Part shown: in pieces, positions 44,179-53,763 of the stretch | Position numbering within the stretch: position 1 is the first letter of the stretch | Layout of the letters: each line of letters starts with the position of its first letter | From: DATCMH01 sp036563505 | Lineage (GTDB): Bacteria > Pseudomonadota > Alphaproteobacteria > Rhizobiales > Beijerinckiaceae | NCBI GenBank assembly: GCA_036563505.1 | Contig: DATCMH010000012.1 | Location: forward strand, 184,843 to 248,842 | Length of the DNA stretch: 64,000 bases | Direction of reading: 5' to 3' | Made by a program: the position numbers and the translations under genes | Notes under the pieces: generated by a model | Told to the model about the DNA's origin: nothing | The model's database searches: none | The model's input: the letters and a program-made list of their open reading frames with translations, nothing else

Positions 44179-47100
44179 ATGAGATTCGCTCACTTCTTCG
44201 TTGATCGCCCGATCTTCGCGTCGGTTCTTTCGATCATCATCCTGCTCGTCGGAGCGGTGTCGTATTCGAGCCTTCCGATCGCCCAGTATCCGGAGATCAC
44301 GCCGCCCACCATCGTGGTGCGCGCCTCCTATCCCGGAGCCAACGCCGAGACCGTGGCCTCGACGGTCGCGACGCCTCTCGAGCAGGAGATCAACGGCGTC
44401 GAGGACATGCTCTACATGTCCTCCTATTCGACGAGCGACGGGTCGATGTCGCTCACCATCACCTTCAAGCTCGGCACCGACCTCGACAAGGCCAACGTCC
44501 TCGTCCAGAACCGCGTCGCAACCGCAACGCCCCGCCTGCCCGACGAGGTGCGGCGGCTCGGCGTCACGACGCGAAAAAGCTCGCCCGACCTGATGATGGT
44601 CGTGCACATGCTCTCGCCGAACGATTCCTACGACCAGCTCTACATCTCGAACTACGCCGCGATCCGGGTGCGCGACCAGTTGCTTCGCCTCGACGGCATC
44701 GGCGACATCCAGCTTTTCGGCGCGCGCGAGTACTCGCTGCGCGTCTGGCTCGACCCCAACAAGCTCTCGGCCTACGCGCTCACCGCCGGCGACGTGGTCC
44801 GCGCGCTGCAGGAGCAGAACGTGCAGGTCTCGGGCGGCTCGCTGGGCCAGCAGCCGGCGCCGTCCGACAACGCCTTCCAGCTCACGGTGCAGACCCAAGG
44901 CCGCTTCGACGACGTGCGCCAGTTCCGCCAGGTCATCGTCAAGGCGGGCGAGGAGGGCCGCCTCGTGCGCCTCGGCGACATCGCCCGAGTCGAGCTCGGG
45001 GCCCGCGACTACGTCACGAACTCCTACCTGAACGGCAAGCCGGCCGTGGCGCTCGCCGTGTTCCAGCGCCCGGGCTCGAACGCGCTCGATGCCGCCGACG
45101 GCATCATCAAGAAGATGGAGGAGCTCAAGCGCGAGTTTCCCGCCGGCATCGACTACCAGATCGTCTACAACCCGACCGAGTTCATCGCGGAGTCGGTGCG
45201 CGAGGTCTACAAAACGCTCTTCGAGGCCGTGGCCCTTGTGGTCATCGTGGTGATCGTCTTCCTGCAGTCCTGGCGGACGGCGCTCATCCCGATCATCGCC
45301 ATCCCGGTGTCGTTGGTCGGCACCTTCGCCCTGATGTCGGCTTTCGGCTTCTCGCTCAACACGCTGACGCTCTTCGGCCTCGTGCTCGCCATCGGCATCG
45401 TCGTCGACGACGCGATCGTCGTGGTGGAGAACGTCGAGCGCAACATCGCCGAGGGCAAAACGCCGGGTGAGGCCGCCCACATCACCATGGACGAGGTGGG
45501 CACGGCGGTGATCGCCATAGCCCTCGTGCTCACCGCGGTCTTCGTCCCGACCGCCTTCATCCCTGGCATCACGGGACAGTTCTACCGGCAGTTCGCGCTC
45601 ACCATTGCGGCCTCGACGATCATCTCAGCCTTCAATTCGCTCACCCTCTCACCGGCGCTCTGCGCCCTGCTCCTCAAGCCCCACCAGGCCGGCCATCGGC
45701 CGCGCTTCTTCCTCACGCGCTTCGGGCTCTGGCTGGCGAACGGCTTCAACAAGGGCTTCGACAAGCTTTCCTACGGCTTCTCCCGCACCGTGCACGCCCT
45801 CGTCGCCCACAAGGTGATGCTGCTGCTCTGCCTTGCGGCCTACGGCGGCCTCCTCTACGCCACGGCGTATGTCGTGCGCACGGTGCCGACGGGCTTCATC
45901 CCGACCCTCGACCAGGGCTACGTCATCGTCGTGGTTCAGACGCCAGACGGCGCCTCGCTGACCCGCACCGACGACGTGGTCCAGCGCGCGACCGCCATCA
46001 TGCGCGAGACGCCGGGCGTAAAGGACGCGATCGCCTTCGCCGGCTTCTCGGGCGCCACCTTCACCAACGCCTCGAACGCCGCCGCCATCTTCGCCGGCCT
46101 TCAGCCCTTCGAGGAGCGCATCAAGGAGAACCGCTCGGCGGGCGCCATCGTCGGCGACCTCACCGGGCGTCTCCAGGCGATCCAGGAAGCCTTCATCATC
46201 GTCGTGCCGCCGCCTCCGGTGCGCGGCGTCGGCAATGCCGGCGGCTTCAAGATGCAGGTGGAGGACCGCAGCGGCGTGGGGCTCGCCCAATTGCTCGCTG
46301 CCTCGCGCGACCTCATCGCCAAGGCCAACCAGGACCCGAACCTCACCCGGGTCTTCACCACGTTCGGCAACAACACGCCGCAGATCTACCTCGAGATCGA
46401 TCGCACCAAGGCGCGCATGCTCAACGTGCCGCTGGCGAACGTCTTCGAGACGCTGCAGGTCAATCTCGGCTCGGCCTACGTCAACGACTTCAACTTTCTT
46501 GGCCGCGTGAACCAGGTGCGCGCCCAGGCCGACCAAAGCTTCCGCATGGACCGGGAGGACATCCTGCGGCTGAAAACCCGCAGCGCCACCGGCGCGCTCG
46601 TGCCGCTGGGCTCGCTCCTCACCATCCGCGACACCGCGGGCGCGGACCTGGTGCAGCGCTACAACCTGTTCCCCACCATCCCCGTCCAAGGCGACGCCAA
46701 GCCCGGCGTCTCCTCGGGCCAAGCCCTGCTCGCCATGGAGGAACTGGCCAAGGGGCTGCCGCAGGGCGTCGGCTACGAGTGGACCGAACTCGCCTATCAG
46801 GAGCGGGCCACAGGCAACACGGCGGTGTACATCTTCGCGCTCTCGGTGCTCTTCGTGTTCCTCGTGCTCGCGGCGCAGTACGAGAGCTGGGCGCTGCCGC
46901 TCTCCATCGTGCTCATCGTGCCCATGGGCGCGCTCGCCGCCCTCCTCGGCGTGATGTACCGCGGCCTCGACAACAACATCCTCACCCAGATCGGCCTCGT
47001 GGTGCTGGTGGGCCTGGCGGCGAAGAACGCCATCCTGATCGTGGAATTCGCCAAGCAGGCGGAGGACAACGGGTCGAACCCGGTCGACGCGGTGGTGGAG

Positions 47101-47370
47101 GCCTCGCGCCTGCGCCTTCGGCCGATCCTGATGACGGCCTTCGCCTTCATCCTCGGCGTCGTGCCCCTCGTCATCGCCACCGGCCCGGGCGCGGAGATGC
47201 GTCAGGCGCTCGGCACCGCGGTGTTCTTCGGCATGATCGGGGTGACCTTCTTCGGCCTGTTCCTCACCCCCGTCTTCTACGTGGCGATCCGCTCCCTCGT
47301 GCTGCGCTTCCGCAAGACGCCGCGCGTGGAGGCCGTGCCGCCGGCCGCCCACGCCGCGGCGGCCGAGTAA
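44179..47370 (+). CDS. RND multidrug efflux transporter (HAE1 family, AcrB-like)
   Basis: 1063 aa with twelve TM helices and two large periplasmic loops. Starts FFVDRPIFASVLSIIILLVGAVSY, the HAE1 consensus. TM4 has the proton-relay Asp pair in GIVVDDAIVVVENVERN; the TM10 region has GLAAKNAILIVEFAKQ. The SSGQALLAMEELA region belongs to the second docking/pore domain. Transcribed 50 bp after its adaptor, in the same operon. A proton-driven exporter; drug range unknown. Confidence 0.95.
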   Translation: MRFAHFFVDRPIFASVLSIIILLVGAVSYSSLPIAQYPEITPPTIVVRASYPGANAETVASTVATPLEQEINGVEDMLYMSSYSTSDGSMSLTITFKLGTDLDKANVLVQNRVATATPRLPDEVRRLGVTTRKSSPDLMMVVHMLSPNDSYDQLYISNYAAIRVRDQLLRLDGIGDIQLFGAREYSLRVWLDPNKLSAYALTAGDVVRALQEQNVQVSGGSLGQQPAPSDNAFQLTVQTQGRFDDVRQFRQVIVKAGEEGRLVRLGDIARVELGARDYVTNSYLNGKPAVALAVFQRPGSNALDAADGIIKKMEELKREFPAGIDYQIVYNPTEFIAESVREVYKTLFEAVALVVIVVIVFLQSWRTALIPIIAIPVSLVGTFALMSAFGFSLNTLTLFGLVLAIGIVVDDAIVVVENVERNIAEGKTPGEAAHITMDEVGTAVIAIALVLTAVFVPTAFIPGITGQFYRQFALTIAASTIISAFNSLTLSPALCALLLKPHQAGHRPRFFLTRFGLWLANGFNKGFDKLSYGFSRTVHALVAHKVMLLLCLAAYGGLLYATAYVVRTVPTGFIPTLDQGYVIVVVQTPDGASLTRTDDVVQRATAIMRETPGVKDAIAFAGFSGATFTNASNAAAIFAGLQPFEERIKENRSAGAIVGDLTGRLQAIQEAFIIVVPPPPVRGVGNAGGFKMQVEDRSGVGLAQLLAASRDLIAKANQDPNLTRVFTTFGNNTPQIYLEIDRTKARMLNVPLANVFETLQVNLGSAYVNDFNFLGRVNQVRAQADQSFRMDREDILRLKTRSATGALVPLGSLLTIRDTAGADLVQRYNLFPTIPVQGDAKPGVSSGQALLAMEELAKGLPQGVGYEWTELAYQERATGNTAVYIFALSVLFVFLVLAAQYESWALPLSIVLIVPMGALAALLGVMYRGLDNNILTQIGLVVLVGLAAKNAILIVEFAKQAEDNGSNPVDAVVEASRLRLRPILMTAFAFILGVVPLVIATGPGAEMRQALGTAVFFGMIGVTFFGLFLTPVFYVAIRSLVLRFRKTPRVEAVPPAAHAAAAE

Positions 47371-47410
47371 GATCCGGGTTCGACGAACACACAGAAAAGA
47401 GGTCCGTCCT

Positions 47411-49735
47411 TTGTCCACCCGCCCCACGAAGTTCGGCGTCGGCCAACCGGCGCGCCGCGTCGAGGATCAGCGCTTCATCACCGGCGCCGGCCGCTACACC
47501 GGCGACGTGCAGCCCGCCGGCACGGCGCATGCTTACGTCGTGCGCAGCCCCCACGCCCATGCTCGCTACCGCATCGTGGATGCCGAGGCTGCCCGCGCCC
47601 TGCCGGGCGTGCTCCTGATCCTCACGCAGGCCGAAGTCACCCATCTCGGCGGGCTTCCCTGCCAAGGCGCGGCCCGCAACAGCGACGGCAGCCGCATGGT
47701 GCTGCCGTCCTATCCCGTCATCCCGGCCGACACCGTGCGCCATGTCGGCGACGTCGTAGCCTTCGTCGTCGCGGAGACCCCGGACCAGGCCCGCGACGCG
47801 GCCGAAGCCCTCGTGATCGACTGGGAGCCGCTCGACGCCACGGTCGGCATCACGGGCGCGGAGGCGCCGGGCGCCGCCACCGTCTGGCCCGACGTGCCCG
47901 GCAACCTCGCCTTCGACGCCGAGGTCGGCGACGCGGCGAAGACCGAGGCGGCCTTCGCCAAGGCCCACCGCACGGTGAGCCTGACGCTGGTCAACAACCG
48001 CCTCGTCGCGAACTACCTCGAGCCGCGCGCCTGCGTCGCGGAGTACGACACGGGAGAGAAGCGCTGGACGCTGACGCTGGGCAGCCAGGGCAGCCACGGC
48101 ATCCGAGATATTCTCGCCAAGGACATCCTGAAGGTCGACCCGTCCCGCATCCGGGTGATCACCCCGGATGTCGGCGGCGGCTTCGGCACCAAGATCTTCA
48201 TGTACCGGGAATACCCGCTCTGCCTCGCTGCGGCGGAGCGCCTCGGCCGGCCGGTGCGCTGGACTTCCGAGCGGGTCGAGCACTTCATGGGCGACGCGCA
48301 GGGGCGCGACAATCTCACCACCCTCACCATGGCGCTCGACAGGCGCGGACGCTTCCTCGGGCTCAAGGTCGACCTCAAGTCCGACATGGGCGCCTATCTC
48401 TCGCAGTTCGCGCCCTTCATTCCGACGAACGGCGCCCGCATGTCGCCGGGCTGCTACGACATCCCCGCCGTCCATGCCCGCGTGCGCGGCTACTACACCC
48501 ACACCGTGCCGGTGGACGCCTATCGCGGAGCCGGACGGCCCGAGGCGGCGTACGCCATCGAGCGCTTCGTCGATTACATCGCCGCTGCGATCGGCAAGGC
48601 GCCGGACGAGTTGAGGGCCCTCAACTTCGTCAAGCCCGAGGCGATGCCGCACAAGACCCAGACCGACCGCGTCTACGATACGGGCGAGTTCGAGGGCCAC
48701 ATGCGCCGCGCCATGGAGCTTGCCGACTGGAGCGGCTTCAAGGCCCGCGCGGCTGAGGCGCGCCGCCGCGGCAAGCTTCGCGGCATCGGGCTTGCCAGCT
48801 ACATCGAAGCCTGCTCCGGCGGCTCGGCCGAGGGCGCGCAGGTGCGCGTCGACGAGGACGGCGGCGCCACGGTCCTCATCGGCACCCAGTCGAACGGGCA
48901 GGGACACCAGACGGCCTATGCCCAACTCGTCTCCGAGCACCTGGATCTGCCCCTCGAGAAGGTGCGGGTGCGCCAGGGCGACACGGACGAGATCGCCACC
49001 GGCGGCGGGACCGGCGGCTCACGCTCGATCCCGGTCGGCGGCGCCTCGGTGGCGGGGGCCTCGCGGATGCTTGCCGACAACCTGAAGCGCCTCGCGGCCG
49101 ACGTGCTCGAGGCCGGCGTCGGCGACCTCGAGATCGCGGACGGGGCCGTGCGCATCGCCGGCACGGACCGGGCCGTCGGCTTCGCAGCGCTCGCCAAACT
49201 GCCCCAGGCGACGCCCGACCTCCTCTCAGCGCAGGATTCCTGGAAGCCGCCGGAGGCGACCTATCCCAACGGCACCCATGTCTGCGAGGTGGAGGTCGAC
49301 CCCGACACCGGCGAGACGGAGGTCGTGGCCTACAGCATCGTCGACGATTTCGGCGTTGCCCTGAACCCGCTGCTGCTACAGGGGCAGATCCACGGCGGCG
49401 TGGTGCAAGGGATCGGTCAGGCCCTGCATGAGCGCACGCTCTACGACGAGAGCGGGCAGCTCATGACCGCCTCCTTCACCGACTACCGCCTGCCCCGGGC
49501 GGCCGACATTCCGGAGATCCGGTTCGAGACGCGCAACGTGCCCTCGACGACGAACATCCTTGGCATGAAGGGCGCCGGCGAGGCGGGGGCGATCGGTGCC
49601 TGTCCCGCGGTGATGAACGCACTCTGCGACGCATTGAACCGTGGCGCCGGGATCCGGCACATCGACATGCCGGCGACGCCGGACCGGGTCTTCGCGGAGC
49701 TTCGGGCGGCGGCGCTGCCGCAGGCGGCCGAGTGA
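47411..49735 (+). CDS. Xanthine dehydrogenase-family molybdopterin-binding large subunit (form II, orphan)
   Basis: 774 aa from TTG 47411 with AAAAGAGG upstream. GVGQPARRVEDQRFITGAGRYTGD at the N-terminus, PDVGGGFGTK, the form II active-site loop AYRGAGRPEA (the AYXCSFR of true CO dehydrogenase is absent), QGHQTAYAQL, and the catalytic Glu in KGAGEAGAIG. Members hydroxylate aldehydes or N-heterocycles. The small 2Fe-2S and medium FAD subunits normally adjacent are not seen; cytochrome c' and b561 genes follow. It is not established that this is the purine hydroxylase of the pathway. Confidence 0.9.
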   Translation: MSTRPTKFGVGQPARRVEDQRFITGAGRYTGDVQPAGTAHAYVVRSPHAHARYRIVDAEAARALPGVLLILTQAEVTHLGGLPCQGAARNSDGSRMVLPSYPVIPADTVRHVGDVVAFVVAETPDQARDAAEALVIDWEPLDATVGITGAEAPGAATVWPDVPGNLAFDAEVGDAAKTEAAFAKAHRTVSLTLVNNRLVANYLEPRACVAEYDTGEKRWTLTLGSQGSHGIRDILAKDILKVDPSRIRVITPDVGGGFGTKIFMYREYPLCLAAAERLGRPVRWTSERVEHFMGDAQGRDNLTTLTMALDRRGRFLGLKVDLKSDMGAYLSQFAPFIPTNGARMSPGCYDIPAVHARVRGYYTHTVPVDAYRGAGRPEAAYAIERFVDYIAAAIGKAPDELRALNFVKPEAMPHKTQTDRVYDTGEFEGHMRRAMELADWSGFKARAAEARRRGKLRGIGLASYIEACSGGSAEGAQVRVDEDGGATVLIGTQSNGQGHQTAYAQLVSEHLDLPLEKVRVRQGDTDEIATGGGTGGSRSIPVGGASVAGASRMLADNLKRLAADVLEAGVGDLEIADGAVRIAGTDRAVGFAALAKLPQATPDLLSAQDSWKPPEATYPNGTHVCEVEVDPDTGETEVVAYSIVDDFGVALNPLLLQGQIHGGVVQGIGQALHERTLYDESGQLMTASFTDYRLPRAADIPEIRFETRNVPSTTNILGMKGAGEAGAIGACPAVMNALCDALNRGAGIRHIDMPATPDRVFAELRAAALPQAAE

Positions 49736-49741
49736 CGAAGG

Positions 49742-49771
49742 CTCGCTGCGCACGGATTCGTGCGCGGCGAG
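49742..49771 (+). terminator. 13-bp-stem hairpin after the molybdopterin hydroxylase gene
   Basis: CTCGCTGCGCACG - GATT - CGTGCGCGGCGAG forms a 13-pair stem with one wobble, six bases past the stop. No T-run. Likely ends or protects that transcript before the cytochrome c' gene. Confidence 0.6.
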
Positions 49772-49860
49772 GTCTGCGAATCTGCTTGGGCGGGGCGTTC
49801 GGCTCTGTTTATGCTGATTCCAAGGTGGCCGGGTGCGCCGGCCCGATACAGGGGAAACTG

Positions 49861-50298
49861 ATGATCCGTGCTCTCGTCCTCACCGCGGCCCTTGCCGTGG
49901 GTCTCGGCGCCGCGTTCGCGCAGAGCGACCCGATCGCCGCCCGCCGGCAGATCATGAAGAACGTCGGCGCCGCCACCGGCCTCGGCACGAAGTTCGTCAA
50001 GGGCGAAGAGGCTTTCGACCTCGCCAAGGCGAAGCAGATCCTCGAGACCTACGCGGTCGCCGCCGACAAGACGCACACCTACTACCCCGACACGTCGAAG
50101 ACCGGCGGCGAGACCACGGCGAGCCCGAAGATCTGGGAGAGCCAAGCCGACTTCCGCAAGCGCTTCGACGATTGGTCCGACGCGATCAAGAAGGCCTCGG
50201 CCAACGTGAAGGACCTCGACACGTTCAAGACCGAGTTCTCGGCGCTCACCCGGTCCTGCGGCTCCTGCCATCAGGCCTACCGCATTCAGCGAAGCTGA
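49861..50298 (+). CDS. Cytochrome c'
   Basis: 145 aa. Signal peptide 1-20 (GLGAAFAQ) and a four-helix body ending in the haem motif CGSCHQAYR near the C-terminus, typical of class II cytochromes c. In the periplasm such proteins bind NO or CO or carry electrons. ATG 49861 has a GGGGAAACT site before it. It is 55 bp before cytochrome b561. Confidence 0.94.
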   Translation: MIRALVLTAALAVGLGAAFAQSDPIAARRQIMKNVGAATGLGTKFVKGEEAFDLAKAKQILETYAVAADKTHTYYPDTSKTGGETTASPKIWESQADFRKRFDDWSDAIKKASANVKDLDTFKTEFSALTRSCGSCHQAYRIQRS

Positions 50299-50352
50299 CC
50301 CACGCGGCCCGGTGGGGCAAGACGCACCGCCGGGCCGACGCCCAAAACTCCC

Positions 50353-51081
50353 ATGCTGCAGACCGAACATCCTCACCGCGTGACGGCCCAGGTCAAAGCC
50401 TGGGACCTGCCGACGCGCCTGTTCAAATGGGGGCTCGTCGCCGCGATCGTCTCGTCCTGGGCAAGCCACGAATGGGGTGACTTCGAGTTGAAGTGGCACC
50501 GCTATACCGGCTACGCGGTGCTCGTGCTCCTCGTCTTCCGGCTGCTCTGGGGCGTCGTGGGCTCATCGACGGCGAAGTTCTCGGCCTGGGTGAGCTGGCC
50601 CTGGGAGGCCGTGCGCTACGGCCTCGACATCACCCGCGGCCGGCGCCGGCCCTACCTCTCGCACAATCCGCTCGGCGCCTGGATGATCCTGATGCTGCTC
50701 GCGATTGTGAGCGTTCAGGCGGTCACCGGCCTCTTCTCCGTCGACTCGAACGGCATCTTCGGCGGCCCCTTCGCGAACACGGACCCGCTCGCCGACCCGA
50801 CCTACTGGCAGAAGACGCTGTCGCGTCTGCACCATCAGCTCTTCAACATTCTCCTCGGGCTCGTCGTCGTGCACGTTGCAACGAATCTCTTCTACCAGTT
50901 CGTGAAGAAGGACCCGATCGTGAAGGCGATGGTGACTGGCCGTAAGCCCGTCGAGCCCTTCGAGGACCAGGCCGAAATGCGCCCGGCCCCGGCGCAATAC
51001 GCCCGCGCGCTCGCCTGCCTCGCCGCCGCCGCCGCGATCGTTCTCGGCGGCATCAAGCTCTTCGGCGGCAACCTGGCCTGA
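50353..51081 (+). CDS. Cytochrome b561 family protein
   Basis: 242 aa, four to five TM helices. Bis-His haem sites are suggested by KWHRYTGY, SHNPLGAWM, LHHQLFN and VVVHVATN. LSHNPLGA is common in the diheme Ni/Fe-hydrogenase-type b subunits and soluble-cytochrome partners. Probably receives or donates electrons to the adjacent cytochrome c'. The C-terminal 40 residues hold an extra hydrophobic helix. Confidence 0.93.
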   Translation: MLQTEHPHRVTAQVKAWDLPTRLFKWGLVAAIVSSWASHEWGDFELKWHRYTGYAVLVLLVFRLLWGVVGSSTAKFSAWVSWPWEAVRYGLDITRGRRRPYLSHNPLGAWMILMLLAIVSVQAVTGLFSVDSNGIFGGPFANTDPLADPTYWQKTLSRLHHQLFNILLGLVVVHVATNLFYQFVKKDPIVKAMVTGRKPVEPFEDQAEMRPAPAQYARALACLAAAAAIVLGGIKLFGGNLA

Positions 51082-51129
51082 TCACGACGATCGATGGGGT
51101 GGAGGTCTGCCCCGGCACCCACCCCACCC

Positions 51130-51470
51130 GTCCGGCTGACGCCGGCCACCCTCCCCGCAGGCGGGGAGGGATGAGGGGCGCCGCCGCGCCTCTTCCCTCT
51201 CCCCTTGAGGGAGAGGGTGGCCCCGCGAAGCGGGGTCGGGAGAGGGGTGCGGCGAAGCCGCCGGCGCGAGCCGATCAGGATCTCTCCGCCCTAATCATTC
51301 TGTTCGCTTCGCGAGGCGCCTGTCGGCGCCACCCCTCATCCGCCCTGCTTCGCAGAGCACCTTCTCCCGCAGAGAGGAGAAGGAGCGCGCACCACGGCTC
51401 CTCATCCCTCCCCACCCGCGGGGAGGGTGGCCCTCGCGACAGCGAGGGTCGGGTGGGGCGAGCGCTGGGG
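51130..51470. repeat. Cluster of family C palindromic repeats
   Basis: At least four modules in a 445-bp gap: CCCCGCAGGCGGGGAGGG (about 51150-51175), CCCTCTCCCCTTGAGGGAGAGGG with GCCCCGCGAAGCGGGG (51190-51245), CCTTCTCCCGCAGAGAGGAGAAGG (51360-51385) and the final GGGGAGGGTGG...GAGGGTCGGGTGGGG (51395-51460). The rest of 51082-51526 shows no gene. The densest repeat site of the window, between convergent genes. Confidence 0.7.
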
Positions 51471-51526
51471 CAGCCTTGGAGGCCCTCCGAACGCCCGCGT
51501 CCAGGAAAGCCCCGGAACGCCCCGCC

Positions 51527-52144
51527 TCAATCCATCACCGCGGCTTTGAGGATGCAGACCATCGTCGCCCGGCCGGGGGTCTCGCCGATGCAGCGCACGG
51601 TGTGGGGGCGGTCGCAGCGGTAACGGAGCGTCTCGCCGGCGCGGCCGCGCTGTGTGACGCCCGACACCTCGACCTCGAACTCGCCCTCGAGCACCGAGAG
51701 GCACTCCACCGAGCCGCGCTGGTGCGCCTCAGAATCGAGTACGCCCCCCGGCTCGGCCTGGACGTCGTACCACTGCAGCCACTCGACGGTCTTGATCCAG
51801 CCGATGATCGCGAGCCGCATGCGGCCGTCGTCGGAGACGAGGATCGGCGTGTCGGCCTTCGACGAGCGCTCGATGAAGGGCTCCTCGTCGCCCGAGGCCA
51901 GCACCCGCTCGATGGAGACGTCGAGGGCCTGGGACAGCCGCCAGATTGTGGCGAGCGTCGGGTTCGTCTCGTTGCGCTCGATCTGGCTGATGATGGATTT
52001 CGCGACGCCCGACTGCTCGGAGAGTTCGGAGAGCGAGAGGTTGTAGGCCTTGCGCAGGCGCTGCACCGTCTTGCCGAGCTGCCCCGACAGGATCTGCGCC
52101 CCGGCGGACAGTTCCCGCGCCCGATCCTTGCCCTCGATTCCCAT
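51527..52144 (-). CDS. XRE-family transcriptional regulator with cupin sensor domain
   Basis: 205 aa from ATG 52144; TTG 52165 is an alternative. An N-terminal helix-turn-helix (residues ~20-78, NLSLSELSEQSGVAKSIISQIERNETNP) is joined to a C-terminal cupin (SVECLSVLEGEFEVEV, ETLRYRCDRPHTVRCIG). Similar regulators (PuuR, SutR type) respond to small metabolites. The target is unknown; nearest genes are thiD and cytochrome b561. Confidence 0.92.
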   Translation of the reverse strand: MGIEGKDRARELSAGAQILSGQLGKTVQRLRKAYNLSLSELSEQSGVAKSIISQIERNETNPTLATIWRLSQALDVSIERVLASGDEEPFIERSSKADTPILVSDDGRMRLAIIGWIKTVEWLQWYDVQAEPGGVLDSEAHQRGSVECLSVLEGEFEVEVSGVTQRGRAGETLRYRCDRPHTVRCIGETPGRATMVCILKAAVMD

Positions 52145-52253
52145 CACGCCACCAGTGTTCCGCAAAGCGAACGCGCGTTTGTTTTCGCGAAATCACCTTG
52201 CCCGAAACGCGGCCGGGCGATCAAGCCCGTGCCGCAGCAGCGATCGCCTCGGA

Positions 52254-53072
52254 TCAGCTCCAGAGTGCGTGGAAATGGTGGACCGGCCCGTGCCCGCTTC
52301 CGATGGGGAGCCGATCCGAGGCCGCGATGGCGGCCGTGATGTAGGCCTTGCCCTCCGCCACTGCGTCGCGCAGGGGCCGGCCCTTGGCGAGTCCTGAGGC
52401 GATGGCGGATGACAGGGTGCAGCCCGTGCCGTGGGTGTTGCGGGTGGCGGCGCGCGGGGCGGGGAAGCGGGCGAAGCCCGACGCGTCGAGGAGGATGTCG
52501 ACGCTCTCAGGCCCTTCGGCGTGGCCGCCCTTGATGAGCACGGCCTCCGGTCCGAGCGCCCTGAGGCGTTCGGCCTGGGCGCGCACGGCGTCCTCGTTCT
52601 TGGCGACCGGCTCGTCGAGGAGGGCCGCGGCCTCCGGCAGGTTCGGCGTCACGAGAAGGGCCTGCGGCAGAAGCTTTTCGCGCAGGGTCGCGACCGCTTC
52701 CGGCCGCAGCAGACGGTCGCCGCTCGCCGCGACCATCACCGGATCGAGGACAACGGTGCGGGCCTCGTGCCGCGCCAGTCCTCCGGCGACGGCCTCGATG
52801 ACGGCCGGCTGCGACAGCATGCCGATCTTCACCGCCCGCACCGCGAGGTCGGAAAAGACGCTATCGATCTGCGCGGCCACGAAGTCCGGCGGCACGTCAT
52901 GGATGCCCTGGACGCCTCGCGTGTTCTGGGCGGTCAGCGCCGTGATCACGCTCGCGCCGTAGACGCCGAGCGCCGAGAAGGTTTTGAGGTCCGCTTGGAT
53001 GCCGGCGCCGCCGCTCGAGTCGGAGCCGGCGATGGTGACGGCAATGGGTGTTGTGGCAATGGGCGTTGTCAT
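52254..53072 (-). CDS. thiD: Hydroxymethylpyrimidine/phosphomethylpyrimidine kinase
   Basis: 272 aa ribokinase-fold enzyme that phosphorylates HMP and HMP-P for thiamine synthesis. Seen: AGSDSSGGAGIQADLK with the HMP-binding region, LDPVMVAASGDRLL, KGGHAEGP, and the anion-hole HGTGCTLSSAIAS. Its ATG overlaps the thiE stop (ATGA). Last gene of riboswitch-thiM-thiE-thiD. Confidence 0.96.
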   Translation of the reverse strand: MTTPIATTPIAVTIAGSDSSGGAGIQADLKTFSALGVYGASVITALTAQNTRGVQGIHDVPPDFVAAQIDSVFSDLAVRAVKIGMLSQPAVIEAVAGGLARHEARTVVLDPVMVAASGDRLLRPEAVATLREKLLPQALLVTPNLPEAAALLDEPVAKNEDAVRAQAERLRALGPEAVLIKGGHAEGPESVDILLDASGFARFPAPRAATRNTHGTGCTLSSAIASGLAKGRPLRDAVAEGKAYITAAIAASDRLPIGSGHGPVHHFHALWS

Positions 53073-53761
53073 GGAGCGGCTCCGCGGCTCGCGAGCGTGC
53101 GGTCGACAATGGTTCTGAACTCCCGGGCGGCGTCCCGCGGGTCGGGCCGGCCGAAGATCGCGGAGATCACGGCGATGCCATCGGCGCCCGCCGCGATCAC
53201 GTCACCCGCGTTCTCCCGCCCGATCCCGGCGATGGCGCCCACCGTGATGCCCGGTGCGGCGAGGCGCGCCCGGAAAGCGATCCGGCTGAAACCCTCGAGA
53301 CCGACGGGCGGCTCCGGGTTCGCCTTGCTCGCGGTGGCGAAGACGCCGCCGATGCAGGCGTAGTCGACGGGCAGGCGATAGAGCTCATCCGCCTGGGCCG
53401 GCGTCTTGACGGTGAGGCCGATGATCGCTTGGCGCCCGAGCAGCCGCCGTGCGTCCTGCGGGTGCAGGTCGTCCTGGCCGAGATGCACGCCGTCGGCGCC
53501 CGACGCCGCCGCCACGTCGACGCGGTCGTTGACGAGGACGGGCACGCCCGTGCCGGCGAGCGCCGCCTTGACGGCCCGGGCCGCCTCGACGAAGCGCCGG
53601 GCGTCGGAGCCCTTGTCGCGCACCTGCACGAGGGTCGCGCCGCCCTCGACCGCGGCGCGGGCAAGGCGCGCCAGATCAGCCGCCGACCCCTGCTCGGGAC
53701 CGAGAATGGCGTAGACCCGAAGGTCCACCGGGTTGATCGCGGCTGACGCGAGCGTCGGCAT
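53069..53761 (-). CDS. thiE: Thiamine-phosphate synthase
   Basis: 230 aa. Joins HMP-PP and HET-P to thiamine phosphate. TIM-barrel motifs: GATLVQVRDKG, PVLVNDRVDVAAASGADGVHLGQDDL, IGGVFATASK and AIAGIG. The longer open frame runs antisense to thiM and is not used. Two bases separate it from thiM and it overlaps thiD. Confidence 0.96.
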   Translation of the reverse strand: MPTLASAAINPVDLRVYAILGPEQGSAADLARLARAAVEGGATLVQVRDKGSDARRFVEAARAVKAALAGTGVPVLVNDRVDVAAASGADGVHLGQDDLHPQDARRLLGRQAIIGLTVKTPAQADELYRLPVDYACIGGVFATASKANPEPPVGLEGFSRIAFRARLAAPGITVGAIAGIGRENAGDVIAAGADGIAVISAIFGRPDPRDAAREFRTIVDRTLASRGAAP

Positions 53762-53763
53762 GC

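Noticed and set aside
47411..49735. Aerobic carbon monoxide dehydrogenase CoxL
   Set aside because: The active-site loop is AYRGAGR (form II), not the AYXCSFR of true CO dehydrogenase, and coxM and coxS are missing.
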